Assembly (NCBI RefSeq): GCF_022965805.1
Contig: NW_027331436.1
Coordinates: forward strand, 310,001 to 374,000
Source of the DNA: Primulina eburnea
Taxonomy: Eukaryota; Streptophyta; Magnoliopsida; Lamiales; Gesneriaceae
Direction: 5' to 3'
Length of the DNA: 64,000 nucleotides
The notes beneath the pieces were generated by a model. That model did no database searches. It saw only the letters and a program-made list of their open reading frames with translations, and was not told where the DNA came from. Shown here in pieces: positions 39,958 to 53,904 of the stretch. A program made the translations under genes and the position numbers. Position 1 is the first letter of the stretch; the number at the start of each line of letters is the position of its first letter.

Positions 39958-42136
39958 AGGACTAAGAAGGGGAGGGATTCTATTTTTGGATTACTTTATG
40001 GCTAAACTTTGCTCAATATTGTTGTAATCTACTACTTGTCATCCTCAAACAGATTGACAAACTGAAGTTGTAAATTGAACTTTGGGAACACTTTTGCGTG
40101 CTATTCTTAAAAAGAACTTGGATTGACATTTCTATGGACTTTATTCTAGGGTTGCCTAGGACTAAGAAGGGGAGGGATTCTATTTTTGGATTACTTTATG
40201 GGCTAAACTTTGCTCAATATTGTTGTAATCTACTACTTGTCATCCTCAAACGGATGGACAAACTGAAGTTGTAAATAGAACTTTGGGAACACTTTTGCGT
40301 GCTATTCTTAAAAGAACTTGGACTGACATTTCTATGGACTTTATTTTGGGGTTGCCTAGAACTAAGAAGGTGAGGGATTCTATTTTTGGATTACTTTATG
40401 GGCTAAACTTTGCTCAATATTGTTGTAATCTACTACTTGTCATCCTCAAACGGATGGACAAACTGAAGTTGTCAATAGAACTTTGGGAACACTTTTGCGT
40501 GCTATTCTTAAAAAGAACTTGGATTGACATTTCTATGCACTTTATTTTGGGGTTGCCTAGGACTAAGAAGGGGAGGGATTCTATTTTTGAATTACTTTAT
40601 GGGCTAAACTTTGCACAATAAAGTTGTAATCTACAACTTGTCATCCTCAAACGGATGGACAAACTGAAGTTGTAAATAGAACTTTGGGAACACTTTTGCG
40701 TGCTATTCTTAAAAAGAACTTGGATTGACATATCTATGCACTTTATTGTGGGGTTGCCTAGGACTAAGAAGGGGAGGGATTCTATTTTTGGATTACTTTA
40801 TGGGCTAAACTTTGCTCAATATTGTTGTAATCTACTACTTGTCATTCTCAAACGGATGGACAAACTGAAGTTGTAAATAGAACTTTGAGAACACTTTTGC
40901 GTGATATTCTTAAAAAGAACTTGGATTGACATTTCTATGGACTTTATTCTGGGGTTGCCTAGGACTAAGAAGGGGAGGGATTCTATTTTTGGATTACTTT
41001 ATGGGCTAAACTTTGCTCAATATTGTTGTAATCTAATATTTGTCATCCTCAAACGGATGGACAAACTGAAGTTGTCAATAGAACTTATATGGGCTAAACT
41101 TTGCTCAATATTGTTGTAATCTACTACTTGTCATCCCCAAATGGATGGACAAACTGAAGTTTTAAATAGAACTTTGGGAACACTTGTGCGTGCTATTCTT
41201 AAAAGAACATTGATTGACATTTCTATGGACTTTATTTTGGGGTTGCCTAGGACTAAGAAGGGGAGGGATTCTATTTTTGGATTACTTTATGGGCTAAACT
41301 TTGCTCCATATTGTTGTAATCTACTACTTGTCATCCTCAAACGGATGGACAAACTGAAGTTGTAAATAGAACTTTGGGAACACTTTTGCGTACTATTCTT
41401 AAAAAGAACTTGGATTGACATTTCTATGGACTTTATTTTGGGGTTGCCTAGGACTAAGAAGGGGAGGGATTCTAGTTTTGGATTACTTTATGGGCTAAAC
41501 TTTGCTCAATATTGTTGTAATCTACTATTTGTCATCCTCAAACGGATGGACAAACTGAAGTTGTCAATAGAACTTATATGGGCTAAACTTTGCTCAATAT
41601 TGTTGTAATCTACTACTTGTCATCCCCAAACGGATGGACAAACTGAAGTTGTAAATAGAACTTTGGGAATACTGGTGCGTGCTATTCTTAAAAGAACTTG
41701 GATTGACATTTCTATAGACTTTATTTTGGGGTTGCCTAGGACTAAGAAGGGGAGAGATTCTATTTTTGCATTACTTTATGGGCTAAACTTTGCTCCATAT
41801 TGTTGTAATCTACTACTTGTCATCCTCAAATGGATGGACAAACTGAAGTTGTAAATAGAACTTTGGGAACACTTTTGCGTGCTATTCTTAAAAGAACTTG
41901 GACTGACATTTCTGTGGACTTTATTTTGGGGTTGCCTAGGACTAAGAAGGTGAGGGATTCTATTTTGGATTACTTTATGGGCTAAACTTTGCTCAATATT
42001 GTTGTAATCTACTACTTGTCATCCTCAAACAGATGGACAAACTGAAGTTGTAAATAGAACTTTGGGAACACTTGTGCGTGGTATTCTTAAAAGAACTTGG
42101 ATTAACATTTCTATGCACTTTATTTGGGGTTGCCTA
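39958..42136 (+). repeat. 2,179 bp tandem duplication, second copy
   Basis: The second copy. Private changes include CCCCAAATGGATGG at about 41,137 (CG to TG), GCGTACTATTC at about 41,390, and the loss of one T in TTTATTTGGGG near 42,121. Its right part, from about 41,293, also belongs to the relative of the 5,435 bp unit. Confidence 0.86.
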
Positions 42137-45100
42137 GGACTAAGAAGGGGAGGGATTCTATTTTTGGATTACTTTATGGGCTAAACTTTGCTCAATATTG
42201 TTGTAATCTAATATTTGTCATCCTCAAACGGATGGACAAACTGAAGTTGTCAATAGAACTTATATGGGCTAAACTTTGCTCAATATTGTTGTAATCTACT
42301 ACTTGTCATCCCCAAACGGATGGACAAACTGAAGTTTTAAATAGAACTTTGGGAACACTTGTGCGTGCTATTCTTAAAAGAACATTGATTGACATTTCTA
42401 TGGACTTTATTTTGGGGTTGCCTAGGACTAAGAAGGGGAGGGATTCTATTTTTGGATTACTTTATGGGCTAAACTTTGCTCAATATTGTTGTAATCTACT
42501 ATTTGTCATTCTCAAACGGATGGACAAACTGAAGTTGTCAATAGAACTTATATGGGCTAAACTTTGCTCAATATTGTTGTAATCTACTACTTGTCATCCC
42601 CAAACGGATGGACAAACTGAAGTTGTAAATAGAACTTTGGGAACACTTGTGCGTGCTATTCTTAAAAGAACTTGGATTGACATTTCTATGGACTTTATTT
42701 TGGGGTTGCCTAGGACTAAGAAGGGGAGGGATTCTATTTTTGCATTACTTTATGGGCTAAACTTTGCTCCATATTGTTGTAATCTACTACTTGTCATCCC
42801 CAAACGGATGGACAAACTGAAGTTGTAAATAGAACTTTGGGAACACTTTTGCGTGCTATTCTTAAAAGAACTTGGACTGACATTTCTATGCACTTTATTT
42901 TGGGGTTGCCTAGGACTAAGAAGGTGAGGGATTCTATTTTTGGATTACTTTATGGGCTAAACTTTGCTCAATATTGTTGTAATCTACTACTTGTCATCCT
43001 CAAACGGATGGACAAACTGAAGTTGTAAATAGAACTTTGGGAACACTTGTGCGTGCTATTCTTAAAAAGAACTTGGATTGACATTTCTATGCACTTTATT
43101 TTGGGGTTGCCTAGGACTAAGAAGGGGAGGGATTCTATTTTTGGATTACTTTATGGGCTAAACATTGCTCAATATTGTTGTAATCTACTACTTGTCATCC
43201 TCAAACGGATGGACAAACTGAAGTTGTCAATAAACTTATATGGGCTAAACTTTGCTCAATATTGTTGTAATCTACTACTTGTCATCCCCAAACGGATGGA
43301 CAAACTGAAGTTGTAAATAGAACTTTGGGAACACTTGTGCGTCCTATTCTTAAAAAGAACTTGGATTGACATTTCTATGGACTTTATTTTGGGGTTGCCT
43401 AGGACAAAGAAGGGGAGGGATTCTATTTTTGCATTACTTTATGGGCTAAACTTTGCTCCATATTGTTGTAATCTACTACTTGTCATCCCCAAACGGATGG
43501 ACAAACTGAAGTTGTAAATAGAACTTTGGGAACACTTTTGCGTGCTATTCTTAAAAGAACTTGGACTGACATTTCTATGCACTTTATTTTGGGGTTGCCT
43601 AGGACTAAGAAGGTGAGGGATTCTATTTTTGGATTACTTTATGGGCTAAACTTTGCTCAATATTGTTGTAATCTACTACTTGTCATCCTCAAACGGATGG
43701 ACAAACTGAAGTTGTAAATAGAACTTTGGGAACACTTGTGCGTGCTATTCTTAAAAAGAACTTGGATTGACATTTCTATGCACTTTATTTTGGGGTTGCC
43801 TAGGACTAAGAAGGGGAGGGATTCTATTTTTGGATTACTTTATGGGCTAAACATTGCTCAATATTGTTGTAATCTACTACTTGTCATCCTCAAACGGATG
43901 GACAAACTGAAGTTGTCAATAGAACTTATATGGGCTAAACTTTGCTCAATATTGTTGTAATCTACTACTTGTCATCCCCAAACGGATGGACAAACTGAAG
44001 TTGTAAATAGAACTTTGGGAACACTTGTGCGTCCTATTCTTAAAAAGAACTTGGATTGACATTTCTATGCACTTTATTTTGAGGTTGCCTAGGACTCAGA
44101 AGGGGAGGGATTCTATTTTTGGATTACTTTATGGCCTAACTTTGCTCCATATTGTTGTAATCTACTACTTGTCATCCTCAAACGGATGGACAAACTGAAG
44201 TTGTCAATAGAACTTTGGGAACACTTTTGCGTGCTTTTCTTAAAAAGAACTTGGATTGACATTTCTATGGACTTTATTTTGGGGTTGCCTAGGACTAAGA
44301 AGGGGAGGGATTCTATTTTTGGATTACTTTATGGGCTAAACTTTGCTCAATATTGTTGTAATCTACTACTTGTCATCCTCAAACGGATGGAAAAACTGAA
44401 GTTGTCAATAGAACTTATATGGTCTAACCTTTGCTCAATATTGTTGTAATTTACTACTTGTCATTCTCAAACGGATGGACAAACTGAAGTTGTAAATAGA
44501 ACTTTGGGAACACTTTTGCGTGCTATTCTTAAAAAGAACTTGGATTGACATTTCTATGCACTTTATTTTGGGGTTGCCTAGGACTGAGAAGGGGAGGGAT
44601 TCTATTTTTGGATTACTTTATGGGCTAAACTTTGTTCAATATTGTTGTAATCTACTACTTGTCATCCTCAAACAGATGGACAAACTGAAGTTGTCAATAG
44701 AACTTTGGGAACACTTTTGCGTGCTATTCTTAAAAGAAGGGGAGGGATTCTATTTTCGGATTACTTTATGGGCTAAACTTTGCTCAATATTGTTGTAATC
44801 TACTACTTGTCATCCCCAAACGGATGGACAAACTGAAGTTGTAAATAGAACTTTGGGAACACTTGTGCGTGCTATTCATAAAAGAACTTGGATTGACATT
44901 TCTATGCACTTTATTTTGGGGTTGCCTAGGACTAAGAAGGGGAGGGATTCTATTTTTGGATTACTTTATGGGCTAAACTTTAATCCATATTGTTGTAATC
45001 TACTACTTGTCATCCTCAAACGGATGGACAAACTGAAGTTGTCAATAGAACTTATATGGGCTAAACTTTGCTCAATATTGTTGTAATCTACTACTTGTCA

Positions 45101-46505
45101 TCCCCAAACGGATGGACAAACTGAAGTTTTAAATAGAACTTTGGGAACACTTGTGCGTGCTATTCTTAAAAGAACATTGATTGACATTTCTATGGACTTT
45201 ATTTTGGGGTTGCCTAGGACTAAGAAGGGGAGGGATTCTATTTTTGGATTACTTTATGGGCTAAACTTTGCTCCATATTGTTGTAATCTACTACTTGTCA
45301 TCCTCAAACGGATGGACAAACTGAAGTTGTAAATAGAACTTTGGGAACACTTTTGCGTGCTATTCTTAAAAAGAACTTGGATTGACATTTCTATGGACTT
45401 TATTTTGGAGTTGCCTAGGACTAAGAAGGGGAGGGATTCTAGTTTTGGATTACTTTATGGGCTAAACTTTGCTCAATATTGTTGTAATCTACTATTTGTC
45501 ATCCTCAAACGGATGGACAAACTGAAGTTGTCAATAGAACTTATATGGGCTAAACTTTGCTCAATATTGTTGTAATCTACTACTTGTCATCCCCAAACGG
45601 ATGGACAAACTGAAGTTTTAAATAGAACTTTGGGAACATTTGTGCGTGCTATTCTTAAAAGAACATTGATTGACATTTCTATGGACTTTATTTTGGGGTT
45701 GCCTAGGACTAAGAAGGGGAGGGATTCTATTTTTGGATTACTTTATGGGCTAAACTTTGCTCAATATTGTTGTAATCTACTATTTGTCATTCTCAAACGG
45801 ATGGACAAACTGAAGTTGTCAATAGAACTTATATGGGCTAAACTTTGCTCAATATTGTTGTAATCTACTACTTGTCATCCCCAAACGGATGGACAAACTG
45901 AAGTTGTAAATAGAACTTTGGGAACACTTGTGCGTGCTATTCTTAAAAGAACTTGGATTGACATTTCTATGGACTTTATTTTGGGGTTGCCTAGGACTAA
46001 GAAGGGGAGGGATTCTATTTTTGCATTACTTTATGGGCTAAACTTTGCTCCATATTGTTGTAATCTACTACTTGTCATCCCCAAACGGATGGACAAACTG
46101 AAGTTGTAAATAGAACTTTGGGAACACTTTTGCGTGATATTCTTAAAAGAACTTGGACTGACATTTCTATGCACTTTATTTTGGGGTTGCCTAGGACTAA
46201 GAAGGTGAGGGATTCTATTTTTGGATTACTTTATGGGCTAAACTTTGCTCAATATTGTTGTAATCTACTACTTGTCATCCTCAAACGGATGGACAAACTG
46301 AAGTTGTAAATAGAACTTTGGGAACACTTGTGCGTGCTATTCTTAAAAAGAACTTGGATTGACATTTCTATGCACTTTATTTTGGGGTTGCCTAGGACTA
46401 AGAAGGGGAGGGATTCTATTTTTGGATTACTTTATGGGCTAAACATTGCTCAATATTGTTGTAATCTACTACTTGTCATCCTCAAACGGATGGACAAACT
46501 GAAGT
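41293..46505 (+). repeat. Diverged relative of the 5,435 bp higher-order repeat
   Basis: Collinear with 48,741 to 53,955 at a spacing of 7,448 to 7,450 bp. Matching monomers include those at 41,663, 42,637, 43,335, 43,526, 44,186, 44,520, 45,141, 45,918 and 46,118. It is about 5.2 kb long and is separated from the regular copies by about 2 kb of other monomers. Differences are scattered base changes (for example AATAAACTTATATGG at 43,228 and TATGGTCTAACC near 44,420), so it is older than the three adjacent copies. Confidence 0.83.
43358..44850 (+). repeat. 1.5 kb repeat, partner at 45,950 to 47,443 (spacing 2,592 bp)
   Basis: Monomers at 43,526, 43,736, 44,186 and 44,520 have counterparts at 46,118, 46,328, 46,778 and 47,112, each 2,592 bp downstream. 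The match ends at the TTGGGAACAC (44,853) against TTAGGAACAC (47,445) monomers. It shows a second duplication scale nested in the block. Confidence 0.82.
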
Positions 46506-48469
46506 TGTCAATAGAACTTATATGGGCTAAACTTTGCTCAATATTGTTGTAATCTACTACTTGTCATCCCCAAACGGATGGACAAACTGAAGTTGTAAAT
46601 AGAACTTTGGGAACACTTGTGCGTCCTATTCTTAAAAAGAACTTGGATTGACATTTCTATGCACTTTATTTTGAGGTTGCCTAGGACTAAGAAGGGGAGG
46701 GATTCTATTTTTGGATTACTTTATGGCCTAACTTTGCTCCATATTGTTGTAATCTACTACTTGTCATCCTCAAACGGATGGACAAACTGAAGTTGTCAAT
46801 AGAACTTTTGGAACACTTTTGCGTGCTTTTCTTAAAAAGAACTTGGATTGACATTTCTATGGACTTTATTTTGGGGTTGCCTAGGACTAAGAAGGGGAGG
46901 GATTCTATTTTTGGATTACTTTATGGGCTAAACTTTGCTCAATATTGTTGTAATCTACTACTTGTCATCCTCAAACGGATGGAAAAACTGAAGTTGTCAA
47001 TAGAACTTATATGGCCTAACCTTTGCTCAATATTGTTGTAATTTACTACTTGTCATTCTCAAACGGATGGACAAACTGAAGTTGTAAATAGAACTTTGGG
47101 AACACTTTTGCGTGCTATTCTTAAAAAGAACTTGGATTGACATTTCTATGCACTTTATTTTGGGGTTGCCTAGGACTGAGAAGGGGAGGGATTCTATTTT
47201 TGGATTACTTTATGGGCTAAACTTTGTTCAATATTGTTGTAATCTACTACTTGTCATCCTCAAACAGATGGACAAACTGAAGTTGTCAATAGAACTTTGG
47301 GAACACTTTTGCGTGCTATTCTTAAAAGAAGGGGAGGGATTCTATTTTCGGATTACTTTATGGGCTAAACTTTGCTCAATATTGTTGTAATCTACTACTT
47401 GTCATCCCCAAACGGATGGACAAACTGAAGTTGTAAATAGAACTTTAGGAACACTTGTGCGTGCTATTCTTAAAAGAACTTGGATTGACATTTCTATGCA
47501 CTTTATTTTGGGGTTGCCAAGGACTAAGAAGGGGAGGGATTCTATTTTTGGATTACTTTATGGGCTAAACTTTGCTCAATATTGTTGTAATCTACTACTT
47601 GTCATCCTCAAACGGATGGACAAACTGAAGTTGTAAATAGAACTTTGGGAACACTTTTGCGTGCTATTCTTAAAAGAACTTGGACTGATATTTCTATGGA
47701 CTTTATTTTAGGGTTGCCTAGGACTAAGAAGGTGAGGGATTCTATTTTGGATTACTTTATAGGCTAAACTTTGCTCAATATTGTTGTAATCTACTACTTT
47801 TCATCCTCAAACGGAAGGACAAACTGAAGTTGTCAATAGAACTTTGGGAACACTTTTGCGTGCTATTCTTAAAAAGAACTTGGATTGACATTTCTATGGA
47901 CTTTATTTTGGGGTTGCCTAGGACAGAGAAGGGGAGGGATTCTATTTTTGCATTACTTTATGGGCTAAACTTTGCTCAATATTGTTGTAATCTACTACTT
48001 GTCATCCTCAAACGGATAGACAAACTGAAGTTGTAAATAGAACTTTGAGAACACTTTTGCGTGCTATTCTTAAAAAGAACTTGGATTGACATTTCTATGG
48101 ACTTTATTCTGGGGTTGCCTAGGACTAAGAAGGGGAGGGATTCTATTTTTGGATTACTTTATGGGCTAAACTTTGCTCAATATTGTTGTAATCTAATATT
48201 TGTCATCCTCAAACGGATGGACAAACTGAAGTTGTCAATAGAACTTATATGGGCTAAACTTTGCTCAATATTGTTGTAATCTACTACTTGTCATCCCCAA
48301 ACGGATGGACAAACTGAAGTTTTAAATAGAACTTTGGGAACACTTGTGCGTGCTATTCTTAAAAGAACATTGATTGACATTTCTATGGACTTTATTTTGG
48401 GGTTGCCTAGGACTAAGAAGGGGAGGGATTCTATTTTTGGATTACTTTATGGGCTAAATTTGCTCCATA
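46506..48469 (+). repeat. Mixed satellite monomers before the regular higher-order repeat
   Basis: The left half is the end of the 2,592 bp spaced repeat. From 47,445 to about 47,830 the order (CCAAGGAC, ACTGATATTTC, TTTAGGG, GGAAGGACAAAC) is that of about 13,168 to 13,560, with a shorter T run (ATTCTATTTTGG near 47,740). From 48,061 it resembles 38,722 onward. One monomer has AACGGATAGAC (48,010) and another lacks a base in GGGCTAAATTTGC (48,450). Confidence 0.75.
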
Positions 48470-51400
48470 TTGTTGTAATCTACTACTTGTCATCCTCAAA
48501 CGGATGGACAAACTGAAGTTGTAAATAGAACTTTGGGAACACTTTTGCGTGCTATTCTTAAAAAGAACTTGGATTGACATTTCTATGGACTTTATTTTGG
48601 GGTTGCCTAGGACTAAGAAGGGGAGGGATTCTAGTTTTGGATTACTTTATGGGCTAAACTTTGCTCAATATTGTTGTAATCTACTATTTGTCATCCTCAA
48701 ACGGATGGACAAACTGAAGTTGTCAATAGAACTTATATGGGCTAAACTTTGCTCCATATTGTTGTAATCTACTACTTGTCATCCTCAAACGGATGGACAA
48801 ACTGAAGTTGTAAATAGAACTTTGGGAACACTTTTGCGTGCTATTCTTAAAAAGAACTTGGATTGACATTTCTATGGACTTTATTTTGGGGTTGCCTAGG
48901 ACTAAGAAGGGGAGGGATTCTAGTTTTGGATTACTTTATGGGCTAAACTTTGCTCAATATTGTTGTAATCTACTATTTGTCATCCTCAAACGGATGGACA
49001 AACTGAAGTTGTCAATAGAACTTATATGGGCTAAACTTTGCTCAATATTGTTGTAATCTACTACTTGTCATCCCCAAACGGATGGACAAACTGAAGTTGT
49101 AAATAGAACTTTGGGAATACTGGTGCGTGCTATTCTTAAAAGAACTTGGATTGACATTTCTATAGACTTTATTTTGGGGTTGCCTAGGACTAAGAAGAGG
49201 AGAGATTCTATTTTTGCATTACTTTATGGGCTAAACTTTGCTCCATATTGTTGTAATCTACTACTTGTCATCCTCAAATGGATGGACAAACTGAAGTTGT
49301 AAATAGAACTTTGGGAACACTTTTGCGTGCTATTCTTAAAAGAACTTGGACTGACATTTCTGTGGACTTTATTTTGGGGTTGCCTAGGACTAAGAAGGTG
49401 AGGGATTCTATTTTGGATTACTTTATGGGCTAAACTTTGCTCAATATTGTTGTAATCTACTACTTGTCATCCTCAAACAGATGGACAAACTGAAGTTGTA
49501 AATAGAACTTTGGGAACACTTGTGCGTGCTATTCTTAAAAGAACTTGGATTAACATTTCTATGCACTTTATTTTGGGGTTGCCTAGGACTAAGAAGGGGA
49601 GGGATTCTATTTTTGGATTACTTTATGGGCTAAACTTTGCTCAATATTGTTGTAATCTAATATTTGTCATCCTCAAACGGATGGACAAACTGAAGTTGTC
49701 AATAGAACTTATATGGGCTAAACTTTGCTCAATATTGTTGTAATCTACTACTTGTCATCCCCAAACGGATGGACAAACTGAAGTTTTAAATAGAACTTTG
49801 GGAACACTTGTGCGTGCTATTCTTAAAAGAACATTGATTGACATTTCTATGGACTTTATTTTGGGGTTGCCTAGGACTAAGAAGGGGAGGGATTCTATTT
49901 TTGGATTACTTTATGGGCTAAACTTTGCTCAATATTGTTGTAATCTACTATTTGTCATTCTCAAACGGATGGACAAACTGAAGTTGTCAATAGAACTTAT
50001 ATGGGCTAAACTTTGCTCAATATTGTTGTAATCTACTACTTGTCATCCCCAAACGGATGGACAAACTGAAGTTGTAAATAGAACTTTGGGAACACTTGTG
50101 CGTGCTATTCTTAAAAGAACTTGGATTGACATTTCTATGGACTTTATTTTGGGGTTGCCTAGGACTAAGAAGGGGAGGGATTCTATTTTTGCATTACTTT
50201 ATGGGCTAAACTTTGCTCCATATTGTTGTAATCTACTACTTGTCATCCCCAAACGGATGGACAAACTGAAGTTGTAAATAGAACTTTGGGAACACTTTTG
50301 CGTGCTATTCTTAAAAGAACTTGGACTGACATTTCTATGCACTTTATTTTGGGGTTGCCTAGGACTAAGAAGGTGAGGGATTCTATTTTTGGATTACTTT
50401 ATGGGCTAAACTTTGCTCAATATTGTTGTAATCTACTACTTGTCATCCTCAAACGGATGGACAAACTGAAGTTGTAAATAGAACTTTGGGAACACTTGTG
50501 CGTGCTATTCTTAAAAAGAACTTGGATTGACATTTCTATGCACTTTATTTTGGGGTTGCCTAGGACTAAGAAGGGGAGGGATTCTATTTTTGGATTACTT
50601 TATGGGCTAAACATTGCTCAATATTGTTGTAATCTACTACTTGTCATCCTCAAACGGATGGACAAACTGAAGTTGTCAATAGAACTTATATGGGCTAAAC
50701 TTTGCTCAATATTGTTGTAATCTACTACTTGTCATCCCCAAACGGATGGACAAACTGAAGTTGTAAATAGAACTTTGGGAACACTTGTGCGTCCTATTCT
50801 TAAAAAGAACTTGGATTGACATTTCTATGGACTTTATTTTGGGGTTGCCTAGGACTAAGAAGGGGAGGGATTCTATTTTTGCATTACTTTATGGGCTAAA
50901 CTTTGCTCCATATTGTTGTAATCTACTACTTGTCATCCCCAAACGGATGGACAAACTGAAGTTGTAAATAGAACTTTGGGAACACTTTTGCGTGCTATTC
51001 TTAAAAGAACTTGGACTGACATTTCTATGCACTTTATTTTGGGGTTGCCTAGGACTAAGAAGGTGAGGGATTCTATTTTTGGATTACTTTATGGGCTAAA
51101 CTTTGCTCAATATTGTTGTAATCTACTACTTGTCATCCTCAAACGGATGGACAAACTGAAGTTGTAAATAGAACTTTGGGAACACTTGTGCGTACTATTC
51201 TTAAAAAGAACTTGGATTGACATTTCTATGCACTTTATTTTGGGGTTGCCTAGGACTAAGAAGGGGAGGGATTCTATTTTTGGATTACTTTATGGGCTAA
51301 ACATTGCTCAATATTGTTGTAATCTACTACTTGTCATCCTCAAACGGATGGACAAACTGAAGTTGTCAAAAGAATTTATATGGGCTAAACTTTGCTCAAT

Positions 51401-53904
51401 ATTGTTGTAATCTACTACTTGTCATCCCCAAACGGATGGACAAACTGAAGTTGTAAATAGAACTTTGGGAACACTTGTGCGTCCTATTCTTAAAAAGAAC
51501 TTGGATTGACATTTCTATGCACTTTATTTTGAGGTTGCCTAGGACTAAGAAGGGGAGGGATTCTATTTTTGGATTACTTTATGGCCTAACTTTGCTCCAT
51601 ATTGTTGTAATCTACTACTTGTCATCCTCAAACGGATGGACAAACTGAAGTTGTCAATAGAACTTTGGGAACACTTTTGCGTGCTTTTCTTAAAAAGAAC
51701 TTGGATTGACATTTCTATGGACTTTATTTTGGGGTTGCCTAGGACTAAGAAGGGGAGGGATTCTATTTTTGGATTACTTTATGGGCTAAACTTTGCTCAA
51801 TATTGTTGTAATCTACTACTTGTCATCCTCAAACGGATGGAAAAACTGAAGTTGTCAATAGAACTTATATGGCCTAACCTTTGCTCAATATTGTTGTAAT
51901 TTACTACTTGTCATTCTCAAACGGATGGACAAACTGAAGTTGTAAATAGAACTTTGGGAACACTTTTGCGTGCTATTCTTAAAAAGAACTTGGATTGACA
52001 TTTCTATGCACTTTATTTTGGGGTTGCCTAGGACTGAGAAGGGGAGGGATTCTATTTTTGGATTACTTTATGGGCTAAACTTTGTTCAATATTGTTGTAA
52101 TCTACTACTTGTCATCCTCAAACAGATGGACAAACTGAAGTTGTCAATAGAACTTTGGGAACACTTTTGCGTGCTATTCTTAAAAGAAGGGGAGGGATTC
52201 TATTTTCGGATTACTTTATGGGCTAAACTTTGCTCAATATTGTTGTAATCTACTACTTGTCATCCCCAAACGGATGGACAAACTGAAGTTGTAAATAGAA
52301 CTTTGGGAACACTTGTGCGTGCTATTCTTAAAAGAACTTGGATTGACATTTCTATGGACTTTATTTTGGGGTTGCCTAGGACTAAGAAGGGGAGGGATCC
52401 TATTTTTGGATTACTTTATGGGCTAAACTTTGCTCAATATTGTTGTAATCTAATATTTGTCATCCTCAAACGGATGGACAAACTGAAGTTGTCAATAGAA
52501 CTTATATGGGCTAAACTTTGCTCAATATTGTTGTAATCTACTACTTGTCATCCCCAAACGGATGGACAAACTGAAGTTTTAAATAGAACTTTGGGAACAC
52601 TTGTGCGTGCTATTCTTAAAAGAACATTGATTGACATTTCTATGGACTTTATTTTGGGGTTGCCTAGGACTAAAAAGGGGAGGGATTCTATTTTTGGATT
52701 ACTTTATGGGCTAAACTTTGCTCCATATTGTTGTAATCTACTACTTGTCATCCTCAAACGGATGGACAAACTGAAGTTGTAAATAGAACTTTGGGAACAC
52801 TTTGCGTGCTATTCTTAAAAAGAACTTGGATTGACATTTCTATGGACTTTATTTTGGGGTTGCCTAGGACTAAGAAGGGGAGGGATTCTAGTTTTGGATT
52901 ACTTTATGGGCTAAACTTTGCTCAATATTGTTGTAATCTACTATTTGTCATCCTCAAACGGATGGACAAACTGAAGTTGTCAATAGAACTTATATGGGCT
53001 AAACTTTGCTCAATATTGTTGTAATCTACTACTTGTCATCCCCAAACGGATGGACAAACTGAAGTTTTAAATAGAACTTTGAGAACACTTGTGCGTGCTA
53101 TTCTTTAAAGAACATTGATTGACATTTCTATGGACTTTATTTTGGGGTTGCCTAGGACTAAGAAGGGGAGGGATTCTATTTTTGGATTACTTTATGGGCT
53201 AAACTTTGCTCAATATTGTTGTAATCTACTATTTGTCATTCTCAAACGGATGGACAAACTGAAGTTGTCAATAGAACTTATATGGGCTAAACTTTGCTCA
53301 ATATTGTTGTAATCTACTACTTGTCATCCCCAAACGGATGGACAAACTGAAGTTGTAAATAGAACTTTGGGAACACTTGTGCGTGCTATTCTTAAAAGAA
53401 CTTGGATTGACATTTCTATGGACTTTATTTTGGGGTTGCCTAGGACTAAGAAGGGGAGGGATTCTATTTTTGCATTACTTTATGGGCTAAACTTTGCTCC
53501 ATATTGTTGTAATCTACTACTTGTCATCCCCAAACGGATGGACAAACTGAAGTTGTAAATAGAACTTTGGGAACACTTTTGCGTGCTATTCTTAAAAGAA
53601 CTTGGACTGACATTTCTATGCACTTTATTTTGGGGTTGCCTAGGACTAAGAAGGTGAGGGATTCTATTTTTGGATTACTTTATGGGCTAAACTTTGCTCA
53701 ATATTGTTGTAATCTACTACTTGTCATCCTCAAACGGATGGACAAACTGAAGTTGTAAATAGAACTTTGGGAACACTTGTGCGTGCTATTCTTAAAAAGA
53801 ACTTGGATTGACATTTCTATGCACTTTATTTTGGGGCTGCCTAGGACTAAGAAGGGGAGGGATTCTATTTTTGGATTACTTTATGGGCTAAACATTGCTC
53901 AATA
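48470..53904 (+). repeat. 5,435 bp higher-order repeat, copy 1
   Basis: Twenty-three anchored units add up to 5,435 bp: twelve full monomers of 199 to 202 bp, ten composites of 288 or 289 bp (full + 88 bp module) and one 148 bp unit (52,155 to 52,302). The phase is arbitrary; I placed the left edge where copy 1 and copy 2 begin to agree. This copy has a private one-base loss (CACTTTGCG at about 52,799). Landmarks are GGGAATACTGGTGCG (49,111), GTCAAAAGAATTTATATGG (51,367), GGGATCCTATTTT (52,397) and ATTCTTTAAAGAACATTG (53,100). Confidence 0.92.
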
